64,000 nt of DNA. Source: Bacteroides sp. CAG:545. GTDB taxonomy: Bacteria > Bacteroidota > Bacteroidia > Bacteroidales > UBA932. A program made the position numbers and the translations under genes. This document shows positions 24,041-33,498 of the stretch, piece after piece (the stretch's first letter is position 1; every line of letters starts with the position of its first letter). The notes under the pieces were generated by a model. That model was not told the DNA's origin. It saw only the letters and a list, made by a program, of their open reading frames with translations, and searched no databases. The stretch spans positions 20,164 to 84,163 of the forward strand of contig HF996043.1 of the NCBI GenBank assembly GCA_000432515.1, in the 5' to 3' direction.

Positions 24041-24397
24041 AAAAGACATTTTTCAGCCAGTACTCGTATATCGGGTCTTCAAATGAATACTGTTTACCGA
24101 AGTCGTCCAGAATATCATTGGCTATCAATGCTTTCCTGGCTCTGGATACCTCGGTACTGGACTTGAGGCGGTACTCTTTCATAACTCTCTGTGATGAAAG
24201 ATTCTTCTCTCCTGCTGACATTGCATGAAGAAGATTCTGCTGGGATATGGTCAGAGATAGCGTCAAGGCCCGGTTGAGTTCGCCCTGCTGTCTCAAAATA
24301 TCTTCGAAAGCATCTGCTATATCCGAATCTGTGCAAGAATCGCTCTGGCAATGAAGCCATGTGGTTTGGGCAAGCTGTTGGAGCTGCCATGATGTTT
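24030..24397 (-). pseudogene. C-terminal remnant of an AAA-type ATPase
   Basis: The open frame 24030-24296 encodes 88 residues that read as the C-terminal winged-helix end of the large Bacteroidota ATPase family (DUF234-like tail: SSTEVSRARKALIANDILDD then FEDPIYEYWL). The same frame continues upstream without stops to about 24397 (SWQLQQLAQTTWLH), but has no start codon, and the Walker-motif ATPase domain is gone. A -7 box (TATTTTTG on the minus strand, 24409-24416) remains. An internal deletion has removed the N-terminal part. The 3' end overlaps aroB by 11 bases, tail to tail. Confidence 0.7.
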
Positions 24398-24408
24398 GAA
24401 TTTTGATA

Positions 24409-24416
24409 CAAAAATA
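24409..24416 (-). promoter_or_regulatory. -7 box left from the deleted ATPase gene
   Basis: The minus strand reads TATTTTTG, a TAnnTTTG match, inside an AT-rich stretch with two copies of TTTGTACA/TATGTACA (near 24415 and 24444). Confidence 0.4.
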
Positions 24417-24535
24417 TGTACATTTTCTGATATATCAAAATTTGTACATTGTGTTCAAACCATAAAAACTTCAGGCAATACGACATTGACCGAGGTGCTT
24501 ATGTGCCGTAATAAAATTATCGGTGAAAAAATCAC

Positions 24536-24543
24536 TATCTTTG
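24536..24543 (+). promoter_or_regulatory. -7 promoter box for aroD-aroA and aroC
   Basis: TATCTTTG, consensus. The transcript would start near 24550, which rules out the TTG at 24548 as a start and favours ATG 24566. Confidence 0.65.
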
Positions 24544-24565
24544 CAGGTTGGAAAGATTGCAGATA

Positions 24566-26695
24566 ATGATTTGTACTACAATACAAAATAAGACGATAGA
24601 CGAGATATTGGGAATCCTGGAAAGCGGGACCGTGGAGATGGCTGAAATCAGACTGGACAGATGTCCGTTGTCGATGGAGGACATAGAGGAACTGTTTTCC
24701 ACATCGGACGTGCCTCTTGTGGCCACTTGCCGCATAAGTGAGGTGCGCAAGCGTATTGTGGCAGCGAATCCAGACATGGATGACAGGAAAATCGACACCA
24801 GAGCCGTTCAGGAAGCCGAATCCGAACTCATCACTGCAATACATTCAGGAGCAGCGTTCGTGGACCTCGAAATCGAAGCGCCCGCGATGATGTCCAAGCG
24901 CCTGCGTCGGGAAACCCGTGAAAACGGAACCGTCTATGTCAGGTCCTACCACGATTATAGCGGGACAGACTCGGCAGAGGCCCTTAAAGCATTGACAGAG
25001 AAATGCTTCGCCATCGGTGCCGACATCGCCAAGATCGTTACCACAGCCCGGGGGGAGGATGATCAGGTCAATGCTTCCGTCACCAGACTCCTGTCACTCT
25101 ATGACACATTCGACCCCGCAAAACTCATAGCATTCGCAATGGGCGAGCAGGGACGAGATTCCAGGATACAATGCCTTGCCAAAGGCGCCCCATATACCTA
25201 TGCCGCTCTGAATCAGAGCGAAGCGGCCGCGCCGGGCCAGATGACCACGGCCAGGATGAAGCAGCTTGTTTATGGCAACAGGTTACCGTCAATGCCGGCA
25301 GACCGCGATATTATACAGATGCCCTCATCCAAAAGCTTTGCGCAGCGTGCAATAATTGCAGCCGCATTGGCCGAAGGAACTACCACATTGAAAGGATATT
25401 CCCCATGCGGGGACAATGAATCGGCAATTTCCGTAGCCCGTTCGTTGGGCGCGGACATTAAGGTAGGCTTGTCTTACGAGAGAGGGCAGGTAATCAAGGA
25501 TACATCTGCATTGACAATCAAAGGAATCGGCGCGAAAGCGGGCGGATTGGCATTGACAAGACTGGAAACCGGCGAATCCGGTCTGCTGACGAGACTGATG
25601 ATACCTCTTGTGGCGGCTCTTGGCGGGGGCGAGACGGAGATTGCGGGAGAAGGTACATTGACCCGAAGACCGCTTAAAGGCGCCCGCGAGATTATGGCGT
25701 CATTCGGGGTGAGTCTGGAAAACCTTCCGCAGGAAGAAGCGGTGCAGCGAAACACTGAAGAGGTTTTCGTGCCGCTGAAGGTCTCCGGAAAGCTTACAGG
25801 TGGAAAGGTAACTGTTTCAGGCTCAGGTGGGTCACAGATCATTTCGGGGCTGCTTATGGCATTGCCCCTGCTGGAAGAAGACTCGACAGTGAGGATTCTC
25901 AGCCCGAAGAGCATCCCGTATCTGTTTATCACAATGGATGTTATGAAAGCATTCGGCGTGAAGGTGCGCTGCGATATGGAAGGCGGTCCGGAATTCGCGG
26001 AGTCCCAGGACTGGAATGACTGTACAGAGATTGTATTGCATATAAAAGGACGTCAGTCGTATAAGGCGTCATCGATGGAGATAGAAGGAGACTGGAGCTC
26101 GGCGGCATGTTTCCTCGTGGCAGGCGCGGTTTTCGGTAAAGCCGACCTCGCCGGACTTGACTCGCGTTCCCTCCAGGCGGATTTGTCCGTTATGGACATT
26201 CTGATGGAAGCGGGAGCGAGTCTGTCTCAGGACGGATACAATGACTCGAAGGGCCTGGTGCATGTGCAGAGGGCACCGCTCAATGCCTTCGAGGTGGATG
26301 CCAACAATTGCCCCGATTTGTTCCCGATAATCTCCATTCTGGCCGCTTTCTGCCAGGGAACAAGCCGGATTGCAGGAGTCGGCCGCCTTGCCAATAAAGA
26401 GAGCGACAGAGGACAGGCGATATTGTCAATGCTGACGCAGATGGGCGTGAAAGCGAGGATTTCTGGCGACGAGATGATTATAGAAGGGCATTCGTTGGCC
26501 CAGAGATGTCTGACTGGGCGTCTTCTGAAGGGCGGAGAATACTCCTCTTTCCACGACCATAGGATGGTGCTGGCTCTGAAGGTGGCCGGACTTGGAGCGG
26601 ATTCGTCGGTGCTGATAGATGACATGGAATGCGTGGCGAAATCGTTCCCGGGTTTTCAGAAGTTGTTTTCGCGCCTGACAGGCGTTGAATCTTAA
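24566..26695 (+). CDS. aroDA: Fused 3-dehydroquinate dehydratase (type I) / EPSP synthase
   Basis: A 709-residue bifunctional protein. Residues 1-225 are a type I dehydroquinase: the catalytic His is in VRSYHDYSG and the Schiff-base Lys in DIAKIVTTA. Residues 240-709 are EPSP synthase: MPSSKSFAQRA (phosphate-binding Lys-Ser), the EGDWSSAACF segment, ANKESDRG and FHDHRMVLAL. It would carry out dehydration of 3-dehydroquinate and, two steps later, joining of shikimate-3-phosphate with PEP. Shikimate dehydrogenase and kinase are not in the window. The frame is continuous with no stop at the junction. ATG 24566 is preferred on promoter grounds. aroC follows 12 bases later. Confidence 0.93.
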   Translation: MICTTIQNKTIDEILGILESGTVEMAEIRLDRCPLSMEDIEELFSTSDVPLVATCRISEVRKRIVAANPDMDDRKIDTRAVQEAESELITAIHSGAAFVDLEIEAPAMMSKRLRRETRENGTVYVRSYHDYSGTDSAEALKALTEKCFAIGADIAKIVTTARGEDDQVNASVTRLLSLYDTFDPAKLIAFAMGEQGRDSRIQCLAKGAPYTYAALNQSEAAAPGQMTTARMKQLVYGNRLPSMPADRDIIQMPSSKSFAQRAIIAAALAEGTTTLKGYSPCGDNESAISVARSLGADIKVGLSYERGQVIKDTSALTIKGIGAKAGGLALTRLETGESGLLTRLMIPLVAALGGGETEIAGEGTLTRRPLKGAREIMASFGVSLENLPQEEAVQRNTEEVFVPLKVSGKLTGGKVTVSGSGGSQIISGLLMALPLLEEDSTVRILSPKSIPYLFITMDVMKAFGVKVRCDMEGGPEFAESQDWNDCTEIVLHIKGRQSYKASSMEIEGDWSSAACFLVAGAVFGKADLAGLDSRSLQADLSVMDILMEAGASLSQDGYNDSKGLVHVQRAPLNAFEVDANNCPDLFPIISILAAFCQGTSRIAGVGRLANKESDRGQAILSMLTQMGVKARISGDEMIIEGHSLAQRCLTGRLLKGGEYSSFHDHRMVLALKVAGLGADSSVLIDDMECVAKSFPGFQKLFSRLTGVES

Positions 26696-26707
26696 ATACT
26701 TGAAAGG

Positions 26708-27736
26708 ATGGATTCTTTTGGCAGAAAATTCCGCGTCTCCATTTTTGGAGAGTCCCACGGCACCGCAATCGGTGTCGTTCTCGATGGCGTGCAGCCAGGC
26801 CTTCCGCTGACAGAAGACGATTTCATCGAGGATATCCTGAGACGTAAAAGCGGCCCGAAAGGCACCACACCGAGGATAGAGACCGACGAACCGGAGATTT
26901 TGAGCGGAGTTTACAACGGACATACCACAGGAGCGCCCCTTGCTGTGATATTCCACAACAGGAACACCCGTTCAGGCGACTATAAACTGTTCAATGATGT
27001 CCCGCGCCCTGGGCATGCTGATTATACTGCAAGCGTCAAGTGGCTGGATTTCAATGATCCGCGTGGCGGCGGACACTTTTCCGGCCGGCTCACATTGCCT
27101 GTTGTCGCGGCAGGAGTCGTGGCCAAGAAGATGTGCGTGTGCAGCATCAAGGCAGAACTGATAGAGGTAGGCGGAGTCAGCCGTCAGGAGGCTGTGTCGG
27201 CTTCCGGAGAGGATAATGCTGCCGCTTCCGTCATATGGAAAGATGTCCTGGACCAGGCTATAAATGAAGGAGACTCGGTCGGCGGAATCGTGGAATGTAC
27301 AGTCTCCGACGTCCCTGCAGGCATAGGAGAGCCGTTTTTCGACTCTGTTGAGTCAATGATTTCTCACGCAATATTCTCGATACCGGGTGTGCGTGGCATA
27401 GAATTCGGAGACGGTTTCGAGGCAGCGAGAATGAAAGGTTCGCAGCACAATGACCCTTTCGTTCCGGCAGACGGAGAATTCAGGACCGGTCATCCGGCAA
27501 AGAATGGGGCAGGAGGAGTAAACGGAGGCATAACCAACGGCAATCCTCTGGTATTCAGGGTGGCGTTCAAGCCGACATCCAGTATTGGAAAGGCACAGAA
27601 AACACTGAATTTTACTACCGGACAGATGACGGAACTGGAAATTCCGGGCCGTCACGACGTATGTTTTGCGCTCAGGACGCCGCCGGTGGTCGAGGCGATG
27701 ACTGCTGTGGTATTGGCAGACCTGATGGCGCTGTAA
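26708..27736 (+). CDS. aroC: Chorismate synthase
   Basis: A 342-residue FMN-dependent lyase that makes chorismate from EPSP. Family signatures are in place: FGESHGTAIGVVLDG at residue 14, RPGHADYTASVK, DPRGGGHFSGRLT and, near the C-terminus, PGRHDVCFALR. Length is slightly below the usual 350-360. It follows the AroD-AroA fusion closely and forms one transcript with it, ending the aromatic cluster. Confidence 0.97.
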   Translation: MDSFGRKFRVSIFGESHGTAIGVVLDGVQPGLPLTEDDFIEDILRRKSGPKGTTPRIETDEPEILSGVYNGHTTGAPLAVIFHNRNTRSGDYKLFNDVPRPGHADYTASVKWLDFNDPRGGGHFSGRLTLPVVAAGVVAKKMCVCSIKAELIEVGGVSRQEAVSASGEDNAAASVIWKDVLDQAINEGDSVGGIVECTVSDVPAGIGEPFFDSVESMISHAIFSIPGVRGIEFGDGFEAARMKGSQHNDPFVPADGEFRTGHPAKNGAGGVNGGITNGNPLVFRVAFKPTSSIGKAQKTLNFTTGQMTELEIPGRHDVCFALRTPPVVEAMTAVVLADLMAL

Positions 27737-27754
27737 AAACTATAATTTCGAATT

Positions 27755-29200
27755 ATGGATATAAATGAAGAAAAGAAACTGCTGAACGACATTACGAAAT
27801 CCGAATATAAGGAAGGATTTGTAACGGACGTGGAGCAGGAATTCATACCGAAAGGACTGAACGAAGGCATTGTCAGGATGATTTCCAAGAGGAAAGACGA
27901 ACCGCAGTGGCTTCTGGATTTCAGACTGGATGCTTTCCGTAAATGGCAGAAGATGGAGATGCCGGAATGGGGGCATCTGGATATGCCTCACATTGATTAT
28001 CAGGATATTATATATTATGCGGCTCCGAAGAAAGACTCTGACAGGCCGAAAGAGATCGACCCGAAACTGGCGGAAACTTTCGACAAGCTCGGCATACCTC
28101 TCAAGGAGCGTGAAGTACTTGCTGGCGTGGCAGCAGTGGATGCCGTATTCGACTCAGTATCAGTCGCTACCACATTCCGTAAAGAGCTTGCAGAGCGTGG
28201 CATTATCTTCTGCTCGTTCAGCGAGGCCGTAAAGGAACACCCTGACCTGGTGCGCAAATATCTTGCGACCGTAGTCCCGTCCGGCGACAACTATTTCGCG
28301 GCATTGAACTCCGCCGTATTCAGCGACGGCTCATTCTGTTACATCCCGAAAGGAGTGCGCTGCCCGATGGAACTCTCCAGTTATTTCCGTATCAATGCAA
28401 AGGGCACGGGGCAGTTCGAGAGGACGCTAATCGTGGCTGACGAGGGCTCGACCGTAAGTTATATGGAAGGCTGTACCGCACCGATGCGTGACGAAAACCA
28501 GCTTCATGCGGCAGTTGTCGAGATAGTGGCGCTCAAGGATGCCGACGTGAAATACAGCACAGTCCAGAACTGGTATCCGGGCGATGAAAACGGTCGTGGA
28601 GGAATCCTTAACCTCGTGACCAAGAGGGGAATATGCATGGAAGGCGCACATCTTTCATGGACACAGGTCGAGACAGGTTCTGCCATCACGTGGAAATATC
28701 CGAGCACCATACTCAAGGGAGATTACTCCTCATCAGAGTTCTATTCCGTAGCCGTGACGAACAACTATCAGCAGGCCGACACCGGTACGAAAATGATACA
28801 TATCGGCAGAGGAACACGCAGCCGGATAGTCAGCAAGGGAATCTCCGCAGGACACAGCCAGAACAGCTATCGTGGTCTTGTGAGAATGCTTCCGGGGGCT
28901 GCTGGAGCCAGGAACTACTCACAGTGTGACAGCCTTCTGATAGGTTCCGCCTGCGGTGCCCATACCTTCCCTGACGTGCGCAGCGCGAATCCTACAGCAG
29001 TCGTGGAGCATGAGGCGACCACATCCAAGATCAGTGAGGACCAGCTGTTCTACTGCAACCAGCGCGGAATAGGTCCGGAAGATGCTGTGGGACTGATTGT
29101 CAATGGCTATGCACGCGAGGTGCTGAGCAAACTGCCAATGGAATTCGCAGTGGAGGCTCAGAAACTGCTTCAGGTATCACTCGAAGGCTCAGTGGGTTAG
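27755..29200 (+). CDS. sufB: Fe-S cluster assembly scaffold SufB
   Basis: A 481-residue protein of normal SufB length with the core beta-helix (PSGDNYFAALNSAVFSDGSF, CYIPKGVRCPMELSSYFRIN) and the C-terminal SQCDSLLIG and ATTSKISEDQLFY segments. SufB, with SufC and SufD, builds Fe-S clusters. Here sufB is followed by pnuC rather than sufC and sufD, an unusual arrangement for this phylum, so the partners must be elsewhere. It begins 18 bases after aroC and may share its transcript. Confidence 0.96.
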   Translation: MDINEEKKLLNDITKSEYKEGFVTDVEQEFIPKGLNEGIVRMISKRKDEPQWLLDFRLDAFRKWQKMEMPEWGHLDMPHIDYQDIIYYAAPKKDSDRPKEIDPKLAETFDKLGIPLKEREVLAGVAAVDAVFDSVSVATTFRKELAERGIIFCSFSEAVKEHPDLVRKYLATVVPSGDNYFAALNSAVFSDGSFCYIPKGVRCPMELSSYFRINAKGTGQFERTLIVADEGSTVSYMEGCTAPMRDENQLHAAVVEIVALKDADVKYSTVQNWYPGDENGRGGILNLVTKRGICMEGAHLSWTQVETGSAITWKYPSTILKGDYSSSEFYSVAVTNNYQQADTGTKMIHIGRGTRSRIVSKGISAGHSQNSYRGLVRMLPGAAGARNYSQCDSLLIGSACGAHTFPDVRSANPTAVVEHEATTSKISEDQLFYCNQRGIGPEDAVGLIVNGYAREVLSKLPMEFAVEAQKLLQVSLEGSVG

Positions 29201-29238
29201 TCGCATGATCCCGCTGAAGAAAATTTAAATCTCAGACA

Positions 29239-29895
29239 ATGAACTTTATTAACTATACTCTGTTTACGATAGGAGGCGACACTCCTGTCCTTCTCATTGA
29301 CCTGCTGACATCCGTAGTAGGCCTTACATGCGTATTCCTTGCCGGCCGCAACAGCAAATACAATTTCTGGGTGGGATACCTGTATTCCCTCCTCTTGCTC
29401 CTGATGTTCTGGAACAAGAACCTCTATGCCAACTTGCTTCTTCAGCCTATATCTTTAGGAATCAATGTCTTAGGGCATTACAGATGGACACATCCGCGAA
29501 AGGACGAGCAGAGCTCTGCGGACAGCAGCGCACTTAAAGTGACCATGCTCAGCTGGAAACAGCGCATTCTCGCCATCGTTTCCGTCTTCGTCATTGCGGC
29601 AGGATGGGGCTGGTTCATCAGCCTTGCAGGAAATGCCATCTTCCCGGGCAAGATCCCGTCAGACCCTATACCGTATCTGGATGCTTGCGTGACCGTGCTA
29701 ATCCTCGTTGCGCAGTTCCTCTCCGCTCTCAAGAAATGGGACTGCTGGATAGCCTGGCTTCTGGTCAATGTCTTCCAGCTTGCAATGCATATCTCTGTGG
29801 GACACGTGTTTATGCCGATTGTCTGCGGACTCTACCTTGTAAACGGAATCTGGTCACTCATCACCTGGTCAGGACTCTACAAGAAGAAAGCATAA
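29239..29895 (+). CDS. pnuC: Nicotinamide riboside transporter PnuC
   Basis: A 218-residue membrane protein with about seven membrane segments. PnuC features are seen: an early LLTSVVGLTCVFLAGRNSKY segment, the NFWVGYLYS helix, LGINVLGHYRW, and the C-terminal KKWDCWIAWLLVN helix. It takes up nicotinamide riboside for NAD synthesis. No thiamine-related gene or riboswitch lies upstream, so the PnuT (thiamine) variant is less likely. 38 bases after sufB. Confidence 0.88.
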   Translation: MNFINYTLFTIGGDTPVLLIDLLTSVVGLTCVFLAGRNSKYNFWVGYLYSLLLLLMFWNKNLYANLLLQPISLGINVLGHYRWTHPRKDEQSSADSSALKVTMLSWKQRILAIVSVFVIAAGWGWFISLAGNAIFPGKIPSDPIPYLDACVTVLILVAQFLSALKKWDCWIAWLLVNVFQLAMHISVGHVFMPIVCGLYLVNGIWSLITWSGLYKKKA

Positions 29896-29897
29896 AC

Positions 29898-30755
29898 TTA
29901 CTTCATTATGATTATGTTCGGAACCCGACGGGTGCCGGCATGATCGAATTTCTTGTTGTCGGTCGGATGGTTCAGAACGCCGTCTTCAGCTGTCCAGATC
30001 GTCGTGGAACCGCCTCCATCCAGATTTATGGCATTGTCCATACCGGCCCAGAGCGCAATCAGAGCGCTTTCGGTCAATGTAGCTCCGTCAGCGTGATTCT
30101 TCGCGCGTCCGTCGATGGTGACGAAATAATAGTTGCCGCGGCTGTCCTTTCCTATCAATGTCCTCGGATGACGTGCGTTGCTGAAATTCCTGTCAGTGGC
30201 GAAAGCAGGTATCTTGCCGTCCTGAATAAGCAGCGGGCCTGAAGCCAATGCCGCATGATAACGCTTTGTATAGTATTCGTAACGAGTTGTGTCACACAGC
30301 ATTATCTCCATCTTGTGGCCCTTCTTGTCCTTGAAGGCCACTAAAGCATTGGTCCTGAAGAACTCTGACTGGGCAGTGCGGCTTATCTCATTGTGGGCCA
30401 ATGCGAAGAAGGTGCAAGGCTGAAGTGTCTTCACATTGAAATAACTGCCGTTTATCGCAGCGAGCGCTTCAGTCCTCTTGGCCAATGAATCGGTAGTCAC
30501 GCACAAATCTCCAGCTGATTCCTCGATGGAAGTGCGGAACTTCCTGGCCGGGTATTTTACGATGGAGACAGTCTGGTCGCCTCCGAACATGGAGATGTGC
30601 GCAGAACCGGCCAATGCCCCCTTGCCGAGGTCTTTCCAGTTCCATTCAGCATTGACAAAAGCGGTGGAGTCTGCGGCTCTTGAAGTAGTCTGACCGTGCG
30701 CTGCACCGCAGATGAAAAGTGCCGCCAAGGCAATCTGTAGATGAATGTGTTTCAT
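29898..30755 (-). CDS. Secreted phosphodiester glycosidase (NAGPA domain)
   Basis: A 285-residue exported protein (signal peptide to about residue 21, GAAHGQ). The NAGPA/DUF2233 motifs occur in order: AAINGSYFN, ARHPRTLIG, VTIDGR and INLDGGGSTT. Family members remove N-acetylglucosamine from phosphodiester-linked glycans; the bacterial substrate is often unknown and may be a teichoic-type or exopolysaccharide linkage. Last gene of a long same-strand run, 20 bases after the nitroreductase gene and nearly end to end with convergent pnuC. Confidence 0.88.
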   Translation of the reverse strand: MKHIHLQIALAALFICGAAHGQTTSRAADSTAFVNAEWNWKDLGKGALAGSAHISMFGGDQTVSIVKYPARKFRTSIEESAGDLCVTTDSLAKRTEALAAINGSYFNVKTLQPCTFFALAHNEISRTAQSEFFRTNALVAFKDKKGHKMEIMLCDTTRYEYYTKRYHAALASGPLLIQDGKIPAFATDRNFSNARHPRTLIGKDSRGNYYFVTIDGRAKNHADGATLTESALIALWAGMDNAINLDGGGSTTIWTAEDGVLNHPTDNKKFDHAGTRRVPNIIIMK

Positions 30756-30775
30756 AATCAGTGGATAATAGAATT

Positions 30776-31438
30776 CTATTTTAAAGTCAATGTCTCGCTT
30801 TGGAGTTTCGGAACATAATGAACCCCCTCCTTGGTGTAGGGCGTGAGGTCTTCCCCGTCATTTACCGGCTTGAGAAATACGCTCTCCGCACTCTTGCCGA
30901 CACAGAGCACAGCCACAGGTTCCAGGACATCATATCCGTTCTCAGCGATGATACGCTCGTCATCCTCTCTAAAGAAGGCCCTAAGCGCGTCTCTGTCCAA
31001 GTTGCCTTTTATCAGGCAGTTGAGGCCGAGTTCCACCGCTTTCAGCGCCATGCTCTGAAGAGAAATGCCGAGGTCAATGTCGATGTATCTTTCTTCAGGA
31101 AGGATGCTGTAAACGATGATGAACGCACGTGCGGACTCTTCCCGCACAGGCTCGCGGAAAAGAATCTGCCTCAATGCATTGACCTTGTCAATATCGGACG
31201 AATCGACAGGTCTGAATCTGAGAAGCTGGCGGTTCATCGCGCTGGCGAGCGAGGAATTGGCATTGACGATAGTGCGCAACTGTTCAGAGTTTATGTCAAT
31301 GTCCTGTCGGAAACGACGGATCGTGCGGTTCTTGACCAGCAGCGTGTTCAGCGACGGATTGGTGCGCTTGATGACGCTTTTCCGTGCTCCTGAGGCGAAA
31401 ACCTCCTCGTAACGGGACTCAAGATAATTGTCAGCCAT
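30776..31438 (-). CDS. Nitroreductase family protein
   Basis: A 220-residue FMN-binding fold protein. The RTIRRF motif near residue 39 contacts FMN phosphate, and DIDLGISLQSMALKAVELGLNC is the usual central helix, followed by LEPVAVLCVG. The N-terminal 30 residues extend beyond the minimal domain, as in a Bacteroidota subgroup. The substrate is unknown; quinones, nitroaromatics or flavin are possible. Two bases separate it from asd. Confidence 0.88.
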   Translation of the reverse strand: MADNYLESRYEEVFASGARKSVIKRTNPSLNTLLVKNRTIRRFRQDIDINSEQLRTIVNANSSLASAMNRQLLRFRPVDSSDIDKVNALRQILFREPVREESARAFIIVYSILPEERYIDIDLGISLQSMALKAVELGLNCLIKGNLDRDALRAFFREDDERIIAENGYDVLEPVAVLCVGKSAESVFLKPVNDGEDLTPYTKEGVHYVPKLQSETLTLK

Positions 31439-31440
31439 AA

Positions 31441-32448
31441 TTATTCGGAAGGAAGGAATCCTTTCTGGAGAAGCACTTCTGCAATCTGTACGGCATTTGT
31501 GGCGGCACCCTTGCGGATGTTGTCAGAAACGCACCAGAAATTCAGTCCTGATTTTACTGAGAAATCCCTGCGGAGACGTCCCACGAAAACATCGTCGTGT
31601 CCGAGCGCAAAACGGCACATCGGATAGACGTTATGGGCCGTGTCGTCCTGAACCGTGATGCCCGGCGTCTCTTCCCATATTCTGCGTACGTCAGCAAGGT
31701 CGAATTCCTTCTCGAATTCCAGATTTATGGATTCGGAATGGCCTCCGATAACCGGTACACGAGCGGTTGTCGCTGAGACGCCTATAGTATTGTCATTCAA
31801 TATCTTGTGTGTCTCATTGACCATCTTCATCTCTTCCTTGGTGTAGCCGTTCTCGAGAAAATCGTCGATGTGCGGGATGATGTTCTGGTCGATAGGATGC
31901 GGGAACTTGGCAGGGTATTCACCCCATACAGCACCGCCGCGCTCGGCTTCCATCTGGGCCACAGCCTTGTTGCCGGCTCCTGTCACGCTCTGGTAGGTGG
32001 ACACTACCACTCTCTTTATGCGGTACTTTCTGTGAAGCGGTGCGAGAGGAAGGAGCATCTGGATGGTGGAACAGTTAGGGTTTGCGATGATGTAGTCGTC
32101 TTTTGTGAGGACATCTGCATTGACCTCGGGAACGACAAGCTTCTTGGTCGGGTCCATACGCCAGCAGGATGAATTGTCCACGACGCGGCAACCGACGGCC
32201 GCAAATTTCGGGGCAAGCTCTTTGGACGGGCCGCCGCCTGCAGAGAATATCGCAAGGTCCGGTTTGGCTGCGATGGCCTCCTCGGCGCTTACTACGGAGT
32301 ATTCTTTTCCATTGAACATCACCTTCTTGCCCACGGAACGCTCTGAGGCAACAGGAATGAATTCAGTTACAGGGAAATGCCTTTCTTCCAGCACTTCTGT
32401 CATCCTGGTACCTACCAGTCCTGTAACACCTACAACTGCTACTTTCAT
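31441..32448 (-). CDS. asd: Aspartate-semialdehyde dehydrogenase
   Basis: A 335-residue NADPH-dependent enzyme making aspartate semialdehyde from aspartyl phosphate, the branch point to lysine, threonine and methionine. It has GVTGLVGTRM for nucleotide binding, the catalytic Cys in NPNCSTIQM, and the active-site His in RVPVIGGHSESI. It is directly downstream of metX, grouping two steps of the methionine branch. Confidence 0.96.
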   Translation of the reverse strand: MKVAVVGVTGLVGTRMTEVLEERHFPVTEFIPVASERSVGKKVMFNGKEYSVVSAEEAIAAKPDLAIFSAGGGPSKELAPKFAAVGCRVVDNSSCWRMDPTKKLVVPEVNADVLTKDDYIIANPNCSTIQMLLPLAPLHRKYRIKRVVVSTYQSVTGAGNKAVAQMEAERGGAVWGEYPAKFPHPIDQNIIPHIDDFLENGYTKEEMKMVNETHKILNDNTIGVSATTARVPVIGGHSESINLEFEKEFDLADVRRIWEETPGITVQDDTAHNVYPMCRFALGHDDVFVGRLRRDFSVKSGLNFWCVSDNIRKGAATNAVQIAEVLLQKGFLPSE

Positions 32449-32460
32449 AATATATGTTTT

Positions 32461-33489
32461 TTATTCTGTCAGACTGTTTACTATCGGGCGTATCAGCTCA
32501 TCCAGCTGTGCGCATTCAAGGAAGAAGCCGTCGTGCCCGAAGTGGGATTTGATTTCGTGGAATTTCGAGCCTTTCACCTGTCCGGACATCCATTTCATCC
32601 TGTACGGAGGAAATATGAGGTCTGAGTCAATGACGATGAATGTGGCTTCCGCACGTATCATGCCCAATGCCGCCGCTTCTCCGCCACGATTGCGTCCCAG
32701 ATTGTTGCTGTCCACACTCAGCGACAGGTAATAATACGAGTATGCATCGAACTTTTCCGCGAACTTGTGTCCCTGATACCTGTGATATGAACCGGCTCTG
32801 TCTGCAAACAGCGTGTCGTCGGAAGGCTCCTGCTGCTTGAGATTGTAGCCGTCTTCGCATCTGTACGAAAGCAATGCGATGGTTCTGGCACATTCGAGGC
32901 CCTTTTTGCCGCCGTCCAGACTCTCACAGGCCCTGAAAGTAGGGTCAGCCTCCAATGCCATTCTCTGTGACTCCTCAAAGGCTGTAAGCCACGGACTGAT
33001 TCTCGAGCTGGTCGCAATATAGACCGCCTTGGTAAACAGGTCGGGGCATTTCACGGACCATTCAAGCGCCTGGAAGCCTCCGATGCTCGCTCCCACAAGC
33101 AAATCTATATGCCCGATTCCGATATGTTCCCTGACCGCGTCCAGGGCGTTCACGATATCGCGCACGGTAACCTTCGGAAAACTGAAATAATAGGGTTTGC
33201 CGGTTTCCGGGTCAATGCTTGAAGGCCCGCTGGAGCCATAGCAGGAACCCAACATGTTGCCGCAGATGACGAAATACTTCTCAGTATCGAAAAGCTTTCC
33301 CGGCCCCACAAGTTCCGGCCACCACTCCTCGGCATCTGAATCGGATGTCAATGCATGGCATATCCATATAGTTTTCATCCCCTTATGGTAATCCATAGGG
33401 GATGTATGATAAGCAACCTCCAATGAGGAAACACTTCCTCCTGCCTCAAAATCGAATTTTCCTTCAATGCGGTAAGTATGTCGTTTCAT
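32461..33489 (-). CDS. metX: Homoserine O-acetyltransferase
   Basis: A 342-residue alpha/beta hydrolase-fold acyltransferase. The nucleophile Ser is in VGASIGGFQALEW, the Asp lies in VIDSDLIFPP and the His in GHDGFFLE. The oxyanion region (CHALTSDSDAEEWW) and NMLGSCYGSSGP loop match MetX. It acetylates homoserine for methionine synthesis. Succinyl-CoA use cannot be excluded from sequence. 12 bases before asd, one transcript. Confidence 0.93.
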   Translation of the reverse strand: MKRHTYRIEGKFDFEAGGSVSSLEVAYHTSPMDYHKGMKTIWICHALTSDSDAEEWWPELVGPGKLFDTEKYFVICGNMLGSCYGSSGPSSIDPETGKPYYFSFPKVTVRDIVNALDAVREHIGIGHIDLLVGASIGGFQALEWSVKCPDLFTKAVYIATSSRISPWLTAFEESQRMALEADPTFRACESLDGGKKGLECARTIALLSYRCEDGYNLKQQEPSDDTLFADRAGSYHRYQGHKFAEKFDAYSYYYLSLSVDSNNLGRNRGGEAAALGMIRAEATFIVIDSDLIFPPYRMKWMSGQVKGSKFHEIKSHFGHDGFFLECAQLDELIRPIVNSLTE

Positions 33490-33498
33490 CTTATATGC

